Shown here: one piece after another, positions 11,601 to 25,400 of the stretch
Layout: each line of letters starts with the position of its first letter
How positions within the stretch are numbered: the stretch's first letter is position 1
Assembly (NCBI RefSeq): GCF_000247695.1
Contig: NW_004624781.1
Span: forward strand, 4,778,672 to 4,842,671
Reading direction: 5' to 3'
DNA length: 64,000 nucleotides
DNA from: Heterocephalus glaber
Taxonomy: Eukaryota > Chordata > Mammalia > Rodentia > Bathyergidae
Made by a program: the position numbers and the translations under genes
The notes under the pieces: model-generated
Database searches by the model: none
What the model saw: only the letters and a program-made list of their open reading frames with translations
What the model was told of the DNA's origin: nothing

Positions 11601-14600
11601 ATGGCAAGTTCAAGCCTAGCCTGGGCAAAAAGGAAAACGGAAAAAGGGGCTGAGGATGTAACTCAGTGTGAAAGCCTTGGGTTAAATCCCCAGTACTGCA
11701 AAAAATAAAATAAAGGGAGAGGTGGATGTGTTTCTGTCCTGGAATACATTATGATCCAATCAGGAAATGTGCCTGTGCAGGTTCCCCGGGACACAGCCTG
11801 AAGAATAGGACAGGTATCCACAGCTGGGCGGGGACAGGTGCGGCACATGAACCCTTCACAGGAAATGAGGTCCCGCGTGCACAGACTCCCGGGGCATCTG
11901 TCACAGGAAGGACTCGTCATGCTCCGGCTTTCGATGTCTGTGCCGCCCACCTGGTGACGCAGTGGAGAGCCAGGGCCTCTGGGGAGACAATGGGCAGAGC
12001 CAGTGCCTCTTCCCGTTAAATCTTCGCTGGGGACCACTTGGCAGTGGGTTTTCCAGCTCCCCAGAGATCTGATGGACATCAGGCTGGGTAGAGAGGGAGA
12101 GGCAGAGGGACCTCAGTGTGGTCAACAGCCTGGTTGCCCAGGGACAAAGATGAGGGCTGCTCCAGGGCCCAAGCCCGCCCCACCACGCTGCACTCAGCCT
12201 GAGCCCCTGCCCCACCCCCGGCCCCCAGGTCCCGGCCCGTGGTCCAGATCAACGCCAGCCTGCGCTTCGAGCCGTCCAAGATCAACATCTTCCACAAGGA
12301 CTGCAAGCGCAGCGGCAGGGACGCCACCTGTCTGGCCGCCTTCCTCTGCTTTGCGCCTGTCTTCTTGGCCCCCCATTTCCAGATGGCAACTGTCGGTGAG
12401 CCAGGCCCCTCCACCCGGCTCTGCACTGTGCTGTCCCACAGCCCAGTTTCCCCGGGACGGGCTCCGAGCACCAGGTGTCACCCAGAGCCCCTTTGCCACA
12501 TGCTAGAGGTCCCTGCGGCACTCTCTGAGGACAAAAGGGATTGGTGCCAGCACGAGGGTGGCAGTGAGCAGAGAGGGAGGAGGAGGAGGAGGTAGTCTGG
12601 GTGCGGGCAGAGCACGGGGCTCAAGGCAAGCAGCAGACAGGGGTGTAGAAGTTGGAAGCCAGCCTGGAGGAGCGGGAGGGACAGCCCTGGCCCACACCTG
12701 CAGTCCCTGCTCGGCAGGGCACATAGCCCAGCAGGGCCGTGTCCTCCTGTGCCCATCCTCTGCCTGCAGCTGGAGTTCATACCAGCTCACCCACCAGGCC
12801 ATCCCAGAAGTGACTCGGTTGCCCTGCGCAAGACACAGGGTCTGCTGGCGGCTTCTCTGGCAAGTGACAGGCAGGCATGGAAGAGAGGGTGTCAGGACGA
12901 GAACAAAGGCACCCTGGGTGGCCCTGCCCTTCCCTTCCAAGTTCAGTCTATGAAAGGAAAATGACACAGACCTGGGGTACCCCAAGGCCTGGCTGGGAGA
13001 CAGGACAAGGGACTGAGCCTTTCCCAGAGCCAGCAAACGATTTTCCTAGAAGGGGAGGAGACAGCAGCCTGAACCCCCATAACCGAGCCACCGTACCCAT
13101 GCCCAGAACTTTCTCCCTGGATCCCTGGCTCTCTACGTGGCAGCTGCCCCTCCTGGGCCTCCTGTAGGAAGGGACACGGCTGTCCCCTGGCCAACCCAGG
13201 GCCTTTCTAGAGGAAGTGGAGCTCCCGAGGCTGCTTCTGAAGAGTGGTAGTCCTGGCTGGGACACGGCTGCAGCTTGGCAGCCCTGACCTGCCCCTCCGC
13301 TCCCACAGGCATCAGGTACAACGCCACCATGGACGAGAGGCGCTACATGCCGCGGGCGCACCTGGACGAGGGCAGCGACCAGTTCACCAACAGGGCCGCG
13401 GTGCTCACTGCTGGCCAGGAGCACTGCCAGCGGATCAGCTTCCACGTCCTGGTGAGCCCAGCTGTCCCCGCAGAGGGAGAAGCCCTACAGGAAGGGGATT
13501 CGGAGCTGGAGGGCACCTGCTGAGGAAAGGAAGCCCAGCGTGTCCGGCCCATACCAGTTCGCAGGAGACCTGGGGCAGCTGAAGGCAGTACTTCCACCTT
13601 GTACACACCCTACACCCCACCCTGTGCCAGAGCAGAGCCCACTGGGGCACACCACCCAATCCTCCCTGTGCACCCCAGCAACTCACAGATGCCCTCGGGA
13701 TCCTTTGCAGGGGATGAACCCCAGGAAGGAGATGGGCTGGGGGCATCTAGGGAGAGAGCTCGGCCTCCAGCTGCTCATGGCTCACAAGAGAGGGCTGCAG
13801 GCCCCAGCTGAACACAAGGACCAGTTAAGGGGGGACCAAGGCATGGACAAGCTGGGAGGAGGTATAGAGCGACCAGCCTGGGAGAGGGGAGGGGACCCCT
13901 GATATCATGAGCAGGGTGGTGCCCATTTTATGTGTGAGGAAGAGGATGAGAAGTTTGCCTCAGCTGGGTGTGGTGGTGCACGCCTGTAATCCCAGCACTA
14001 TGGGAGGCTGAGGCAGGAGGACTGCAAATTTGAGCCCAGGTTAGGCAACTCAGCCACTTAGTGAGACCCTGTCTCAAAATTTAAAATGAAAAAAGATTAA
14101 AAGGGCTAGGGGTATAGTTTAGTCCAAAGGCCATGTGTTCAATCCCTAGTACTGGAGAAGAAGAGGAAGAAGGGGAGGTGGTAGCCCAGTCCCCAGACCA
14201 CAGAGACAAAAGCAGGGGACACTCAAGCATCCACCTGGCCCAGGTCAATGATCATGGGTCAGAAGAGTGAGGTGGCCTAGATATCCACTTGTCTGCTGAT
14301 GTCAGCCCTGGGGCGTGTGTCAAGTCCTACCAAAACGGCCGGCACCTACAGCTTCCTCCCCACCAAGAACCAAAGAGAAGCCTTCATTCTCCAGCTTGTC
14401 CCAAACTCAGGATGCACCCGGCACCCAGGAATTCTGATGTGAGACAGTGCACAAAAGCTTCTGGCTTTGGCTTCTTCCCTTCTTTGGAAGGGACAAGTGA
14501 CAGACAGGTGTCTTGAAAGCCCAGGAAGTGGCAGTGACGGGTCTGGGGGGCATCCTGCGGGGCTTCCTGGAGGCAGAGGTACTGGGGGAGATGGGAGCCA

Positions 14601-16386
14601 GCCTTTAAGGGTGAGCAGGAGCTTGGTGAAACAGCCAGACAGTGGCTGGCAGCAGCTGAGCCGGGGGTTGCAGCGTGCACACCTTGTCACCTGCAGAGTT
14701 GGGAACCTCCGTACCCTATGCATCCTCCCTCCCTCCCAGGGTAGGAGGCAGAAGTTCTGCTGACCCAGATAATGGCCCTGACCCAGATAATGATGCCTCC
14801 TCTCTCTCCTTCCCCTCACACCTGCCCCCCAGGACACTGCTGACTACGTGAAGCCGGTGGCCTTTTCAATCGAGTACTCCCTGGAGGACCCTGAGCACGG
14901 CCCTATGCTGGAGGATGGCTGGCCCACCACGCTCAGAGTCTCGGTACAGCCTGGCAGGCAGGGCCTGTACCCCTGGCACATGCCACCCCACCCGACCTCT
15001 CCAAACCCCACACCTGAAGTGTCAAAGGCCTTTCCACCTCCTGTCCCATGGTTCTTACTTTCCCGTCACTGGGACAAAATACCTGACACCACAAACTAAA
15101 GGAGGAGAGGTTTATTTGGCTCACAGTTCCTGTGGGTTTAGTCCATGGTCAGCCAGCTCCATGGCAGAAACAGCATGGTGGAAGGGCCTGGCAGAGGATA
15201 TCCGCTCACAGCATGGCAGCCAGGATGCAGGGAGAAGGGAGGAGTAGGGACAAGAGTTCACTTTTCCAGGACATACCCCCAGTGACCACCTCCACCTAGG
15301 CCCAGCCTCCTACCAGCACACCCAGCTCAGAACCCTTCAGGAGATGATCCCACAGATGAGTATAGCGCCCCTTGATCCAATCACCCTCCGAAAGCTCACC
15401 TCTGAACAGCTGAGATTTGTCCTTCCTCCTGGACCTCCCACTCCGCTGATCCACTTGGTCACCCTTCAGAACGTGGCCCACTATCACTTCCTCCAAGCCT
15501 TCTCTGGCCACCTACATGTCCACATAACTTCCTCCTCTCTGTCTCATATTTCTACAGCTTTTGGTTTTGTGCACATTTCACAACATGGCTCTTTGTTCAC
15601 ACAGCAACCTTGCCCGTGCGTGGAGGGCAGGAGCTGGGTCCCTTGCGCTCTATCCCCAGTCCCAGACATCTTGCCCCATGCAGCAGGTAGTCAGTACTGG
15701 ACTTGTGCTACGGCCAGAGTGGGGTCCCCTCCCACCACCCTCACCTGGCTGTCCCCGGCCCAGGTGCCCTTCTGGAATGGCTGCAATGAGGACGAGCACT
15801 GCGTCCCCGACCTGGTGCTGGATGCCCGGAGCGACGTGCCCACAGCCATGTGAGTGTCCGCTTCCCTGCTGCTGGCTCAGGGCTCTCGGAGCCCGGGTTG
15901 TTCCCCACACATCTTTCTCATGAGCAAGCAGCACGGGCCAGACACTGACTTCGAGCCAGGCTCTAGCCGGCCCCAGCCTGCCACTCCTGTGCGCCCTCTG
16001 TGGCCTCAGCTCCCTGCTGTGTTAAAATGAGTGCGAGTCTGATCCCAGCTCCTGCAACTGTATTCACAAAGGGAATCCAAACTACAGAACAGACAGGGGA
16101 GGCCGGGGACCTGGCGTTCTGGACGCTCGTCCTCCAACTCCCACTAAGGCTGCTCCCAGGGCCCTGGCCAGACTCCTGAACTTTCTGATCCTGACAGAAA
16201 GATACTGAGGAGCCAGGTGTGATGGCACACACCTGTAATCCCAGCACTCAGGAGGCTGAGGCAGGAAGACTGCTTCAGTGTTGAGGCCAGCCTGGGCTAC
16301 ATTGTGAGTTCAAACCCAGCCTGAACTACAGAGCAAGACTCTATCTCAAAAAGAAAAGAAATAGCACAGGCAGACCTTATGAAAGG

Positions 16387-16427
<41 letters not shown>

Positions 16428-19400
16428 CTAATCAGGTAGGCTGAAAATCAAGATTGTCTCTACATTTAGTGCTGAGCTTCCCAGCAGCCAAGGCCAAAAG
16501 GGAAACAGAGTAGAGAAGTGGTCTGTGACTGATGAGGTCAGGAGACCAGGGGCCTTTAGAGCAGGAGGTGGCCTTGAACAGTGAGCACTTGGCAGGGCTG
16601 CCGCCCATCCCCTTCTCGGGGTGGCTGTGCCCCAGGCCGTCCCTGCACCAAGCCCAGGCTCAGCCCCTCCCGTCCCAGCCGCCTGAGCCTGACGCCTGCC
16701 GGTCTCACCCCACAGGGAGTACTGCCAGAGGGCGCTGAGGAAGCCCGCGCAGGACTGCTCGGCCTACACGCTCTCCTTTGACACCGCCGTTTTCATCATA
16801 GAGAGCACGCGGCGGCGGGTGGCGGTGGAGGCCACGCTGGAGAACAGGGGCGAGAACGCCTATAGCGCGGTGCTGAACATCTCCCAGTCCCCCAACCTGC
16901 AGTTCGCCAGCCTGATCCAGAAGGTGAGGCCCGGCGCCCTGCCCGCCCAGCTGCATCCCGTGGGTCCCAGGCCCCAGGTGCAGTCTCGTCCTCACTGGTC
17001 TCTGTGCATGTGGAGACAGAGTGCTGGAGCAAGGGCACCGGGCCTGTGGTCCCCACCTCTGCTGCCCAGAGCTGCCCTCCCCGAGAACACACCCAGAGGG
17101 GAGGTGAGCCGAGTTGGGGCCGCCAGCCTGGGCTCAGTGTCCCGAGCAAACACGCTGCCCCTACTGCCCAGGGTGACAGAGTGGCTGTCACCGTTTCGCA
17201 CAGCCGCTCCTGTCCAGGGGCCGCATGACCTGGAACACACGGTGGGCACTGAGCCCCGTCTCAGCCTGGCTGTCTCCTGCATGCGGCGCCCATCTCCCCT
17301 CAGCCAGTGGTGGGAAGAGACAGACAGGCAAGCGGCCCCAAAAGCCAGGCAGGAAGCCAGGGCCAGGACAGTGGCCTGCACACCCCAGGTGGACGGAGCA
17401 CAGGCCCCAAGCTGGCCTCGAGTCCCCCCTCCGACCCCACACCACTGTCCTGTGGTCTGAGCCAGGGATCGCCCTCTGGGCCGCAGTCCCACCAGTAAGG
17501 CGCAATCGGAGGGCTGGCAGAGCGGGCCCGGGTACCTGCCCCTCCTCGCCCGCATTGCCGAGGGTGACCCTGCCCTGGTGTCAGCCACCCGGTCTTTGCC
17601 TCCGGAGCCTCTGAGTCCCAGCAGGCCATGCGCCAGGCTTCACGTGGGCAGTGGGCGATGGGCAGCCTCCGGGTTGGGGTCAGTGGTAGTGAGGTGGCAC
17701 TGAGGTGGCCCGCCTCACTGCGGGCCTGGTGTCCCTGCCCACCCCAGGACGACTCGGACAGCAGCATCGAGTGTATGAACGAGGAGTGGAGGCTGCACAA
17801 GAAAGTCTGCAACATCAGCTACCCCTTCTTCAGGGCCAAGGCCAAGGTTGGAGCCTGCAAGGCCAGTGGGCGGCCCGCAGGGCTTTGGTGTGAAGCTCCC
17901 TTTTACTCCCTGGAAACACTGAAATGAGGCTCCCTTCCCTCGAAGCCCCCAGCACTCCCCACCCTCGGGCTGATCCCGCACCCTTTATCTGCCCACTCTT
18001 CACACTGGCAGCCTCTGCCTCCGAGCCATGCATGCACCTCACCTCCTGGCCTCCTGCCACCCATGTGCTTGGGAGGCCCCAGGGAAGAAGCCAAGTGTGT
18101 GACCCGGGGAGGCAGTATGTAGAGGGGAGGGTGTCTGGTCATCAGCCCTGGGCGCGGGGCAGCCACAGAGGGCCGGGGAGCAGACCTGAGGCCAAGCTGC
18201 TTGCAGATGGGAAGCAGAAGAGAGGAGCTGGGGGTGTGGCCCAGATGGCAGTGCTGTGCCCAGGAGCAGGGGCTTCAAGGCTGGGGAAGGGAGAAACACA
18301 TGTGGCCTTGGGCTCCTTGTTAGAGCTTCCCCAGGACCCCTAAGTCCGGGGCTCCTGGACTCCGGAGAGAGAGGCAATACAACCCCCAGCCCCCAACACC
18401 TGGGAGATGACTCCCGGCCTCCTGGGGGGCAGAAGGGCTGGCACAGCACCCCATAACGATGCCCCCGTAGGGCGGGAGGAGGTCAGGGGTCAGATGTGGC
18501 CAGGACAGTCGGGGCCCCTTGCCCCAGGACCAGGGCAGCAGTGTGGCATTGGGCTGCAGGTGGAGGGGGTCAGTGCCCTGTGGACCTGCCGGTGGCCGTG
18601 ACCCCATCTGGGCCCTCCCCCTGCACCATGAGTGCCCCCTACACCCTGAAAGTCCTGCTGGGAATCCAGCATGGCTCCCTTCTAGCTGACTCGATAAAAA
18701 CAAGAGAAGGCGGGGCATGGGGTGACACCTGTAATCCTAGCTCTCTCTCGGGAGGCTGAGGCAGAAGAACTGCTATGAGTTCTAGGCCAGCCTGAACCAC
18801 ATAGGAAGACCCCGTCTCTCTTCCCTGTGACCGCGGGTGAGGGTGACAGAGGCCGGGCTGTGGGAAAGGCAGTTCTAGGCCCTCTGTGCCCTTCCTGCAG
18901 GTGGCTTTCCGGCTGGACTTCGAGTTCAGCAAGTCTGTCTTCCTGCACCACCTGGAGATCCAGCTCAGCTCTGGCAGGTCAGGCTCACCCTTCCCTGCCT
19001 GTCCCACCTGCTCCAAGCTCTGTCCCCTGCTCCAGCCTGGGGGCCCAGGCCAGGCACAAGTGCGATCCAAGCAGCAATGTGCATCTCACCTGTGGCAGCA
19101 AACTGGAGAGCAGTGAGAGCCCTGTCCAGATGTCCATCAGGCCTCACAGCCAGCTGTAAAGATTAGCAAAGCTGGGCGAGGTGGCTCACACCTGTAATCC
19201 TAGCACTCAGGAGGCTGAGGCAAGAGTGCCGGGAGTTTGAGGCCAGCCTGGACTACGTAATGAGATTCTGTCTCAAAAAACAAACAAAACCCAAAAGTCA
19301 GCAAAGCAAGGGCTATTCCCCATACCACCCTTCAAACAACAGGTAAGACAAGGGAGGCTCAGAGTGGTTGAGTGAATTCCCCAGTGACACACAGCATGTA

Positions 19401-22400
19401 AATGGTACGGCTGGGAGCTGAGCATTAGTTATCCTCCTGCCCCATTCCCTCCCTCTCCCTGGAAATTCTTCCATTTTTAAGAGACCTTCCCCGCTCCATG
19501 TGTGCTGTCTGGCCCCAGGCCTCCTGGAGGTGGCTGCTGTGTGTCCACAGCAGGACTTTCCCTGTGTGGGAGCAAACGCGCTTCCTTTCACTCACAACCC
19601 CCTCTGCAGGGCATGGGGGCCCTGTCTGCGCTGGAGCCTCATAAACAAACAGCCGAGATCCTCAGCTAAGGCACAGATGCTGCAGGCAAACCATGCACCA
19701 CACTCCCTGCACGCACCGCAGGGTCACAGGGGCAAGGACCCCAAGCCTCACTGTGTGGCAGATGCATACTCCTGGGGCTCCCGGCCCCCTCCTGAAAGCA
19801 CATCCCCGCTCACCTGAATGGTCGGTCCAGTCTGGGGTGTCTGAGTTCAGGTGGCCCAGGGGGCACACAGGTCTGTGTGCTTCAGGGGCCCCCTTTCTCA
19901 CTGAACCCCTCTCAGGGGTCACAGCATCAAAGTGGGAAGCCCAGTGTCGGGGAGAAGCTGAGGCCGTGTGTGCTCCTGCCCTGGGAAGTCAGTGACTAGG
20001 ACCATGTGCCTGCTGGGTGTCTCTGAGGCCCCCTCCATACCTTCCACACCCAGGAGAAGGCAGCAGGAGTCACAGCGGCCAGTCAGGGGCAGATGCGCGC
20101 CCTGCTGTCCCTCCCCAGGGCAGGGCGGCAGCAAGGACATCCCTGCATCCTGTGACACACAGCAAAAGGCCCCGCACCCTGGAGGCCATCAGCTGGCCCT
20201 TACCCGGCTGGCACACACCTGGGTATTCTCCTTCCTGTCCTAGGCCAGCTGGCCTGTCCCCTCCGCTGCCTCAGGTCCCTCCTGTGCTGTGAGCAGCCAG
20301 GACACGAAGGTAAGCTGGGGGAGGGAGGAAGGGCCCCTTCCTGACCCAACTGTCCCCACAGTGACAGTGACGAGCAGGACAGCACAAAGGAGGACAACAC
20401 AGCCCTCCTGCGCTTCCACCTCAAGTATGAGGCCGATGTCCTCTTCACCAGGTGGGCGCCAGCGAGTGAGGGAGGGCAGTGGGGAGGAGGCTCGGGTGGA
20501 TCCCCTGCTGGGTCCCCCATGCAGTACCAGCGCTGAGGGATGCTGGGTGTGTCCCTGACGGGTCGCCCCATCCGCTGGGGGAGGAGGACACCCAGGCCCA
20601 AGCTCCTGGCATGGGCAGGGGGCAGTGGGAGGTACCCCACCCCAATACAGGCAATAAGAGGGTTTTAAAATAATAAGAAAAATTTAAAAGTGTTACAAAC
20701 TGCGAGTGGTGGCACACACCTGTAATCCCAGCACTCGGGAGGCTGAGGCAGGAGGATCATTTGCTAGTTCAAGGCCAACCTGGGCTACATAGCAAGACCC
20801 TGTCTCAAAAACTCTGCAAAATGTCCATGTGCCACGTGTCACCATTTTGCACAAGCAGTTCTAAAACATCACTAGGAAACAACCCACCCACCACGGACAC
20901 AATCACCTGCCCCACTCACAAGCCACCAGCTGATGACATGGGGTGGCAGGGCAGGACCCCCAGGCCATCCAGAGGCTAGGTGGGCACAGTGGGTGGGTAA
21001 AGAGGCTGGTAGCTGGCTCTGTGACTCTCGCCACCCTATGGGGCAGACAGCAGGCTGATGGCAGCACCTGTCCTCACTGGACCACAGGATCCAGGACCAA
21101 AGAACCCCAGTCCTCATGGTCTGGGGGAGGCAGGCCCCACGCCCCCTTCCTTCAGTTCTTCCAGCCAACAGTGACAGTGCTCATGCCACACTGTTCCGTC
21201 CGCAGGGGCAGCAGCCTGAGCCACTATGAGGTCAAGCCCAACAGCTCCCTGGAGAGATACGACGGCATCGGGCCTCCCTTCAGCTGCGTCTTCAAGGTAT
21301 GGCTCAGGGGCAGCCAGGCAGAGGCTAGGACCGAGGACCCCACAGGGAGGGGAGGACTCGGAAATCAGCCCCTGCGGCTGGAGTCTGACCTCAACCTTGC
21401 CATGTGTTCACTGAGTGATTTTTGGCAAGTTTCTTACCCTTTCCCGGTCTTGGTTGTCAAAAACAAGCAGGCAGGACTGAGGAGGTGTGTATCAGAGATT
21501 AGGGATGCCTGCCTAAAAATTTTTAAATAGTAAAAAACAATGATTTAAACACCAGGCTTTACACTCACCCATTAAAGAAGTCCAGGGTTGACAGTTTCCC
21601 AAAGTCATCCAGGAGGAGGTCTTTTGTTTCACTGTCCTCAGCCTCAAGTTCACTTCATACTCCAAGGTGGCTACAGCTCCAGCCATCACAATCTGATTCC
21701 AGGCAGCAGGCCCTCTCCCTACTCCCTGGCAATCCCTCACACTTCCAGTTACCTCTCATTGTCCAAAGCCTTGTGCTTCAGCCGTAAGGGGAGCTGGGAA
21801 GTGGGTGGGCTCTTTTTGTCTTGGTTCTACTCCTAGGCAGAAGGGAAACTTAGCTCTCTCAGTGCGGAGACCGCCCTCAGCCTGGCCTGTGTTTATCCAT
21901 CCCACGGCTATATGGGAGCGGGGCTGCAGACACCTGAGCCCTACACGCCCTGTCCAAGAGAGGCCAAACAGCTCTCCACGTCACCAGCCCAGGGAGCAGG
22001 AACTCCCAACACTCACCAAAGAGTGGCTGTCACCACATCAATGGCGGTCACCGTCTCCACGCCTGGCCTTGATAGGACACAATGGGCTCTTTTGACCCAG
22101 AGGAGGTAGAAATGAGACTGGACCACATATTGCAAGCACACAGGCTCCTAGACAGGCAAAGCTTTAGTGGGGCAGCAGGGAAGGGGCAAGAGGGGCTCTA
22201 GCTGACTCTGGGCTTGGGCTGAGGGGGGAGCAGTTGTCCAAGGAAGGAAAGAGCAGCAGGTGTTTAGTGACTTTCTGGGCTCCTCAAGTCTTATAATCCC
22301 ACTGGCCGGGGCTTGGTTCCAAAAGATATTTTTCTTCTCATGATGGATTCGGATCACAAGGACCCGCCCAAAAGAGAGAACGAATGACAGGCCAATCTCT

Positions 22401-25400
22401 TTAATGAACACAGATGCAAAAATCCTCAGAAAGATACTGGCAAAGAAAATGCAGCAAATCATTAAAGTGACAAGGCTTCATCCCAGAAGAGCAGGGATGG
22501 CTTAATGTACGCAAATCACTCAGTGGAACCCATGCCCTGCCGTGCTCCAAGGGTCACCATGTAGTGCACCTGGGGGCATCATCCCGCCTCTGTCCCACCA
22601 CAGCGCCCATCTCAGCCTCAGCCAGCACCCCCTCGCCCAGGGCGCTGAGTGACGGGCCCCGGGAGCCCACCCTCCCCGCCCAGAGTCCCAAGCACTGATG
22701 TCCACGCAGCCTGGCTGGGACCTGGATTTGGCAGAGCTTTGCAGCCTCTGCTGTGAGGATGCCGGGCGGAGGGGCCACCATGGTCCATTCTCCCGTCCCT
22801 CGGCTTCCCTAAACACACCAACCCCCCTTCGGCTGCAGATCCAGAACCTGGGCTTCTTCCCCATCCACGGAGTGACGGTGAAGATCACCATTCCCGTGGC
22901 CACCAGGGGTGGCAACCGCCTGCTAGTGCTGAGGGACTTCCTCACCGACCAGGTACCAGGCCCCTGAAGCCGGCACAGGGGCGGGGTTCCTGGGTCCCCA
23001 GACTCCAGCTCCCTCCTCCGGGGCCAGGGCAGAGGTAGGGAGCCGAGTCCCACAGTCTGTGTCCCCCATGCAGGCGAACATGTCCTGTAATGTCTGGGGG
23101 AACACCACCGAGTACCGGCTCACCCCCACGGATGAGGACTTGAGTCAGGCCCTGCAGCTGGTGAGTGTCCCCAACCGAGAGCTGAAGGACAGGGTGAGAG
23201 GGATGCCGCCTGCTCCAGGGGCCCATTTCTCTCCCAGCCAAGAGTTTGTCGAAAACAATTTACTGATCTGGGTGCAGTGACATACCTGTAGTCCCAGCTA
23301 CGCAGGAGGCTGAGGCAGGAGTATTGCTGCAGGCCACTGATTTCCAGGCCAGCCTGGGCAACACAGGGAGCCCATTTTAAAGACACAGAGAAAGAAAGTG
23401 TGCGAGAGCACTTCCTCACACCTCCGAGTGCCCAGCCCTGGATGAAGGAAAAAGAAAGGGGAATCACCTCTCACAGGAAAGGGCAGACAGACACAGTGTG
23501 CGCCTGGCTGACAGGGTCAGCAGGACCAGAAAGCAGAGAAGGGGCAGAGTGGGCAGAGCCGGACCCCACCTCCAGCCTGAGACCCCGCCCAGGCATGTGC
23601 AGGCTCCCAGTCTCCCTGCCGGGTAGCCTGAGGCCCCAGGTCCCAGTTTCTCACCCTGTGCCCTCGACTCCTCACCCAGGCTAGCCTCCTAGCTGCTTTA
23701 TTCTCCCCAAGCCAGGGCCTCCCACAGAGTACTTTTTCAGTGCACTGCATTTTGGGGTAGGGCAGCAAGCCAGCCATACCAACAGCTTGACCTTTGGAAA
23801 TCCTGACCACGGGGAAAGGTTTGTTTGGGTTTTCTATCAATTTTCCATTCAGTCCTTATCAATTGCGTCTCCTGCCACATTGCTCTGGCTGGGGCCTCCC
23901 AGGCCACAGAAATAGAAGTAATGACAGGACAGTCAGAACTGCCTTGGTCTTGATTTTAAGGGAGCATGATACTTGCTGTCAGATACAGCCACACTCACTT
24001 TAATCAGATGCAGGAAGTTCCCCAGCTGAACATCATGAACAGAAGCTGAATTTCCTAAAATACTTTTACTACATCTGTTGCAGTGATCATATCATTTTTC
24101 CTTTTTAAAAAAAATTTTAATTTTTTGAGACAGGGTCTTGTCATGCGATTCAGGCTGGTCTTGAACTCACTATGTAGCCCAGGCTGAGAAACTGCAGCCA
24201 TCCTCCTGCCTCAGCCTCCCGAATGTTGGGCTTACAGGTGTGCCCCACCACACCAGTTCATGTTTCCTTTTGATCTGTTCATATGGTAATGATGTTTATA
24301 GATTTCTTAATGATAAACCAAACTTCTGTCCCTGGAATTCACCCATTCTGGTCACTGTGCACAAGGTCAAGGAGCATTAGCGAGGCTCCTCCACCCTGAT
24401 CTCCTGTCACCTGCCCCACCTCCCTCTCCAGAGCACAGCCCCAGTTGCTCAGGCAATGCACTGGGCCACTCCAGGTCACAGCCCCCGGGCTGTGTCCTCT
24501 ACTCACCCCAGCCCTTCTTCCCTCTCAGAACCACAGCAACTCTGACGTGGTCTCCATCAACTGCAATGTGCATCTGGCCCCCAACCAGGAGGTCAACTTC
24601 CACCTGCTGGGGAACCTGTGGCTGAAGTCCCTAAAGGCAGTAAGTGGAGCCCGGGTGGGTGGACCAAAGTCAGGCAGGGAAGGTGGCTGTGGGTCGCCTC
24701 TCCTGGGAGCCAGCTTCTCACCAGGCCTTGCTCCTACAGCTCAAGTTCAGGTCCCTGAAGATCATGGTGAACGCGGCCCTGCAGAGGCAGTTCCACAGCC
24801 CCTTCATCTTCCGCGAGGTGGACCCCAGCCGCCAGGTGAGCCCCAAGACCCCACCCCTTGAGCCCTCATGGGACAGAGTGGGCAGGCAGAGGAAGGGCAA
24901 GAACAGGCCCAGCTTTCTGTCCTGGCTGCGATCTGGATTTGGCAGAGCTTTGCAGCCTCTGCGGTAAGGGTGGATGTGGGACTCTGCTGCCCTCCAGTGG
25001 CCGTAGCACAGAAACAGGAAGCCCGTGGAGGACAGCACCAAGCAGTGTGGACTCCAGGCAGGGCAGCGTTCGCCCAGCAGAGGGGCTACTGAGATACACC
25101 CCCCTGGACCATCTTCTCCCCACATCAGGGGGTTCTGTTAGGTGCTGTCTCCTTCCAGCCCTGCCCATCTCATGCTCTCTGGGCGCCTCACTTCTCTTGT
25201 GAAGAGCAACCCCCAGATGAACCTGTTGCCCTGGGCTGTGTGAGGTGCACAGAAGCAGGGCAGGCACAGCAAGGTCCCAGCCTGCAGGGACACAAAGGGA
25301 CACAGGCAGGAGCTGCCCATGCTGAGCACAGGGCAGGTAGCAGACACCATGTGTCATCCTGTGAGGTCCCTGCGTGGATATTAACGCTGGGTGACCTACC

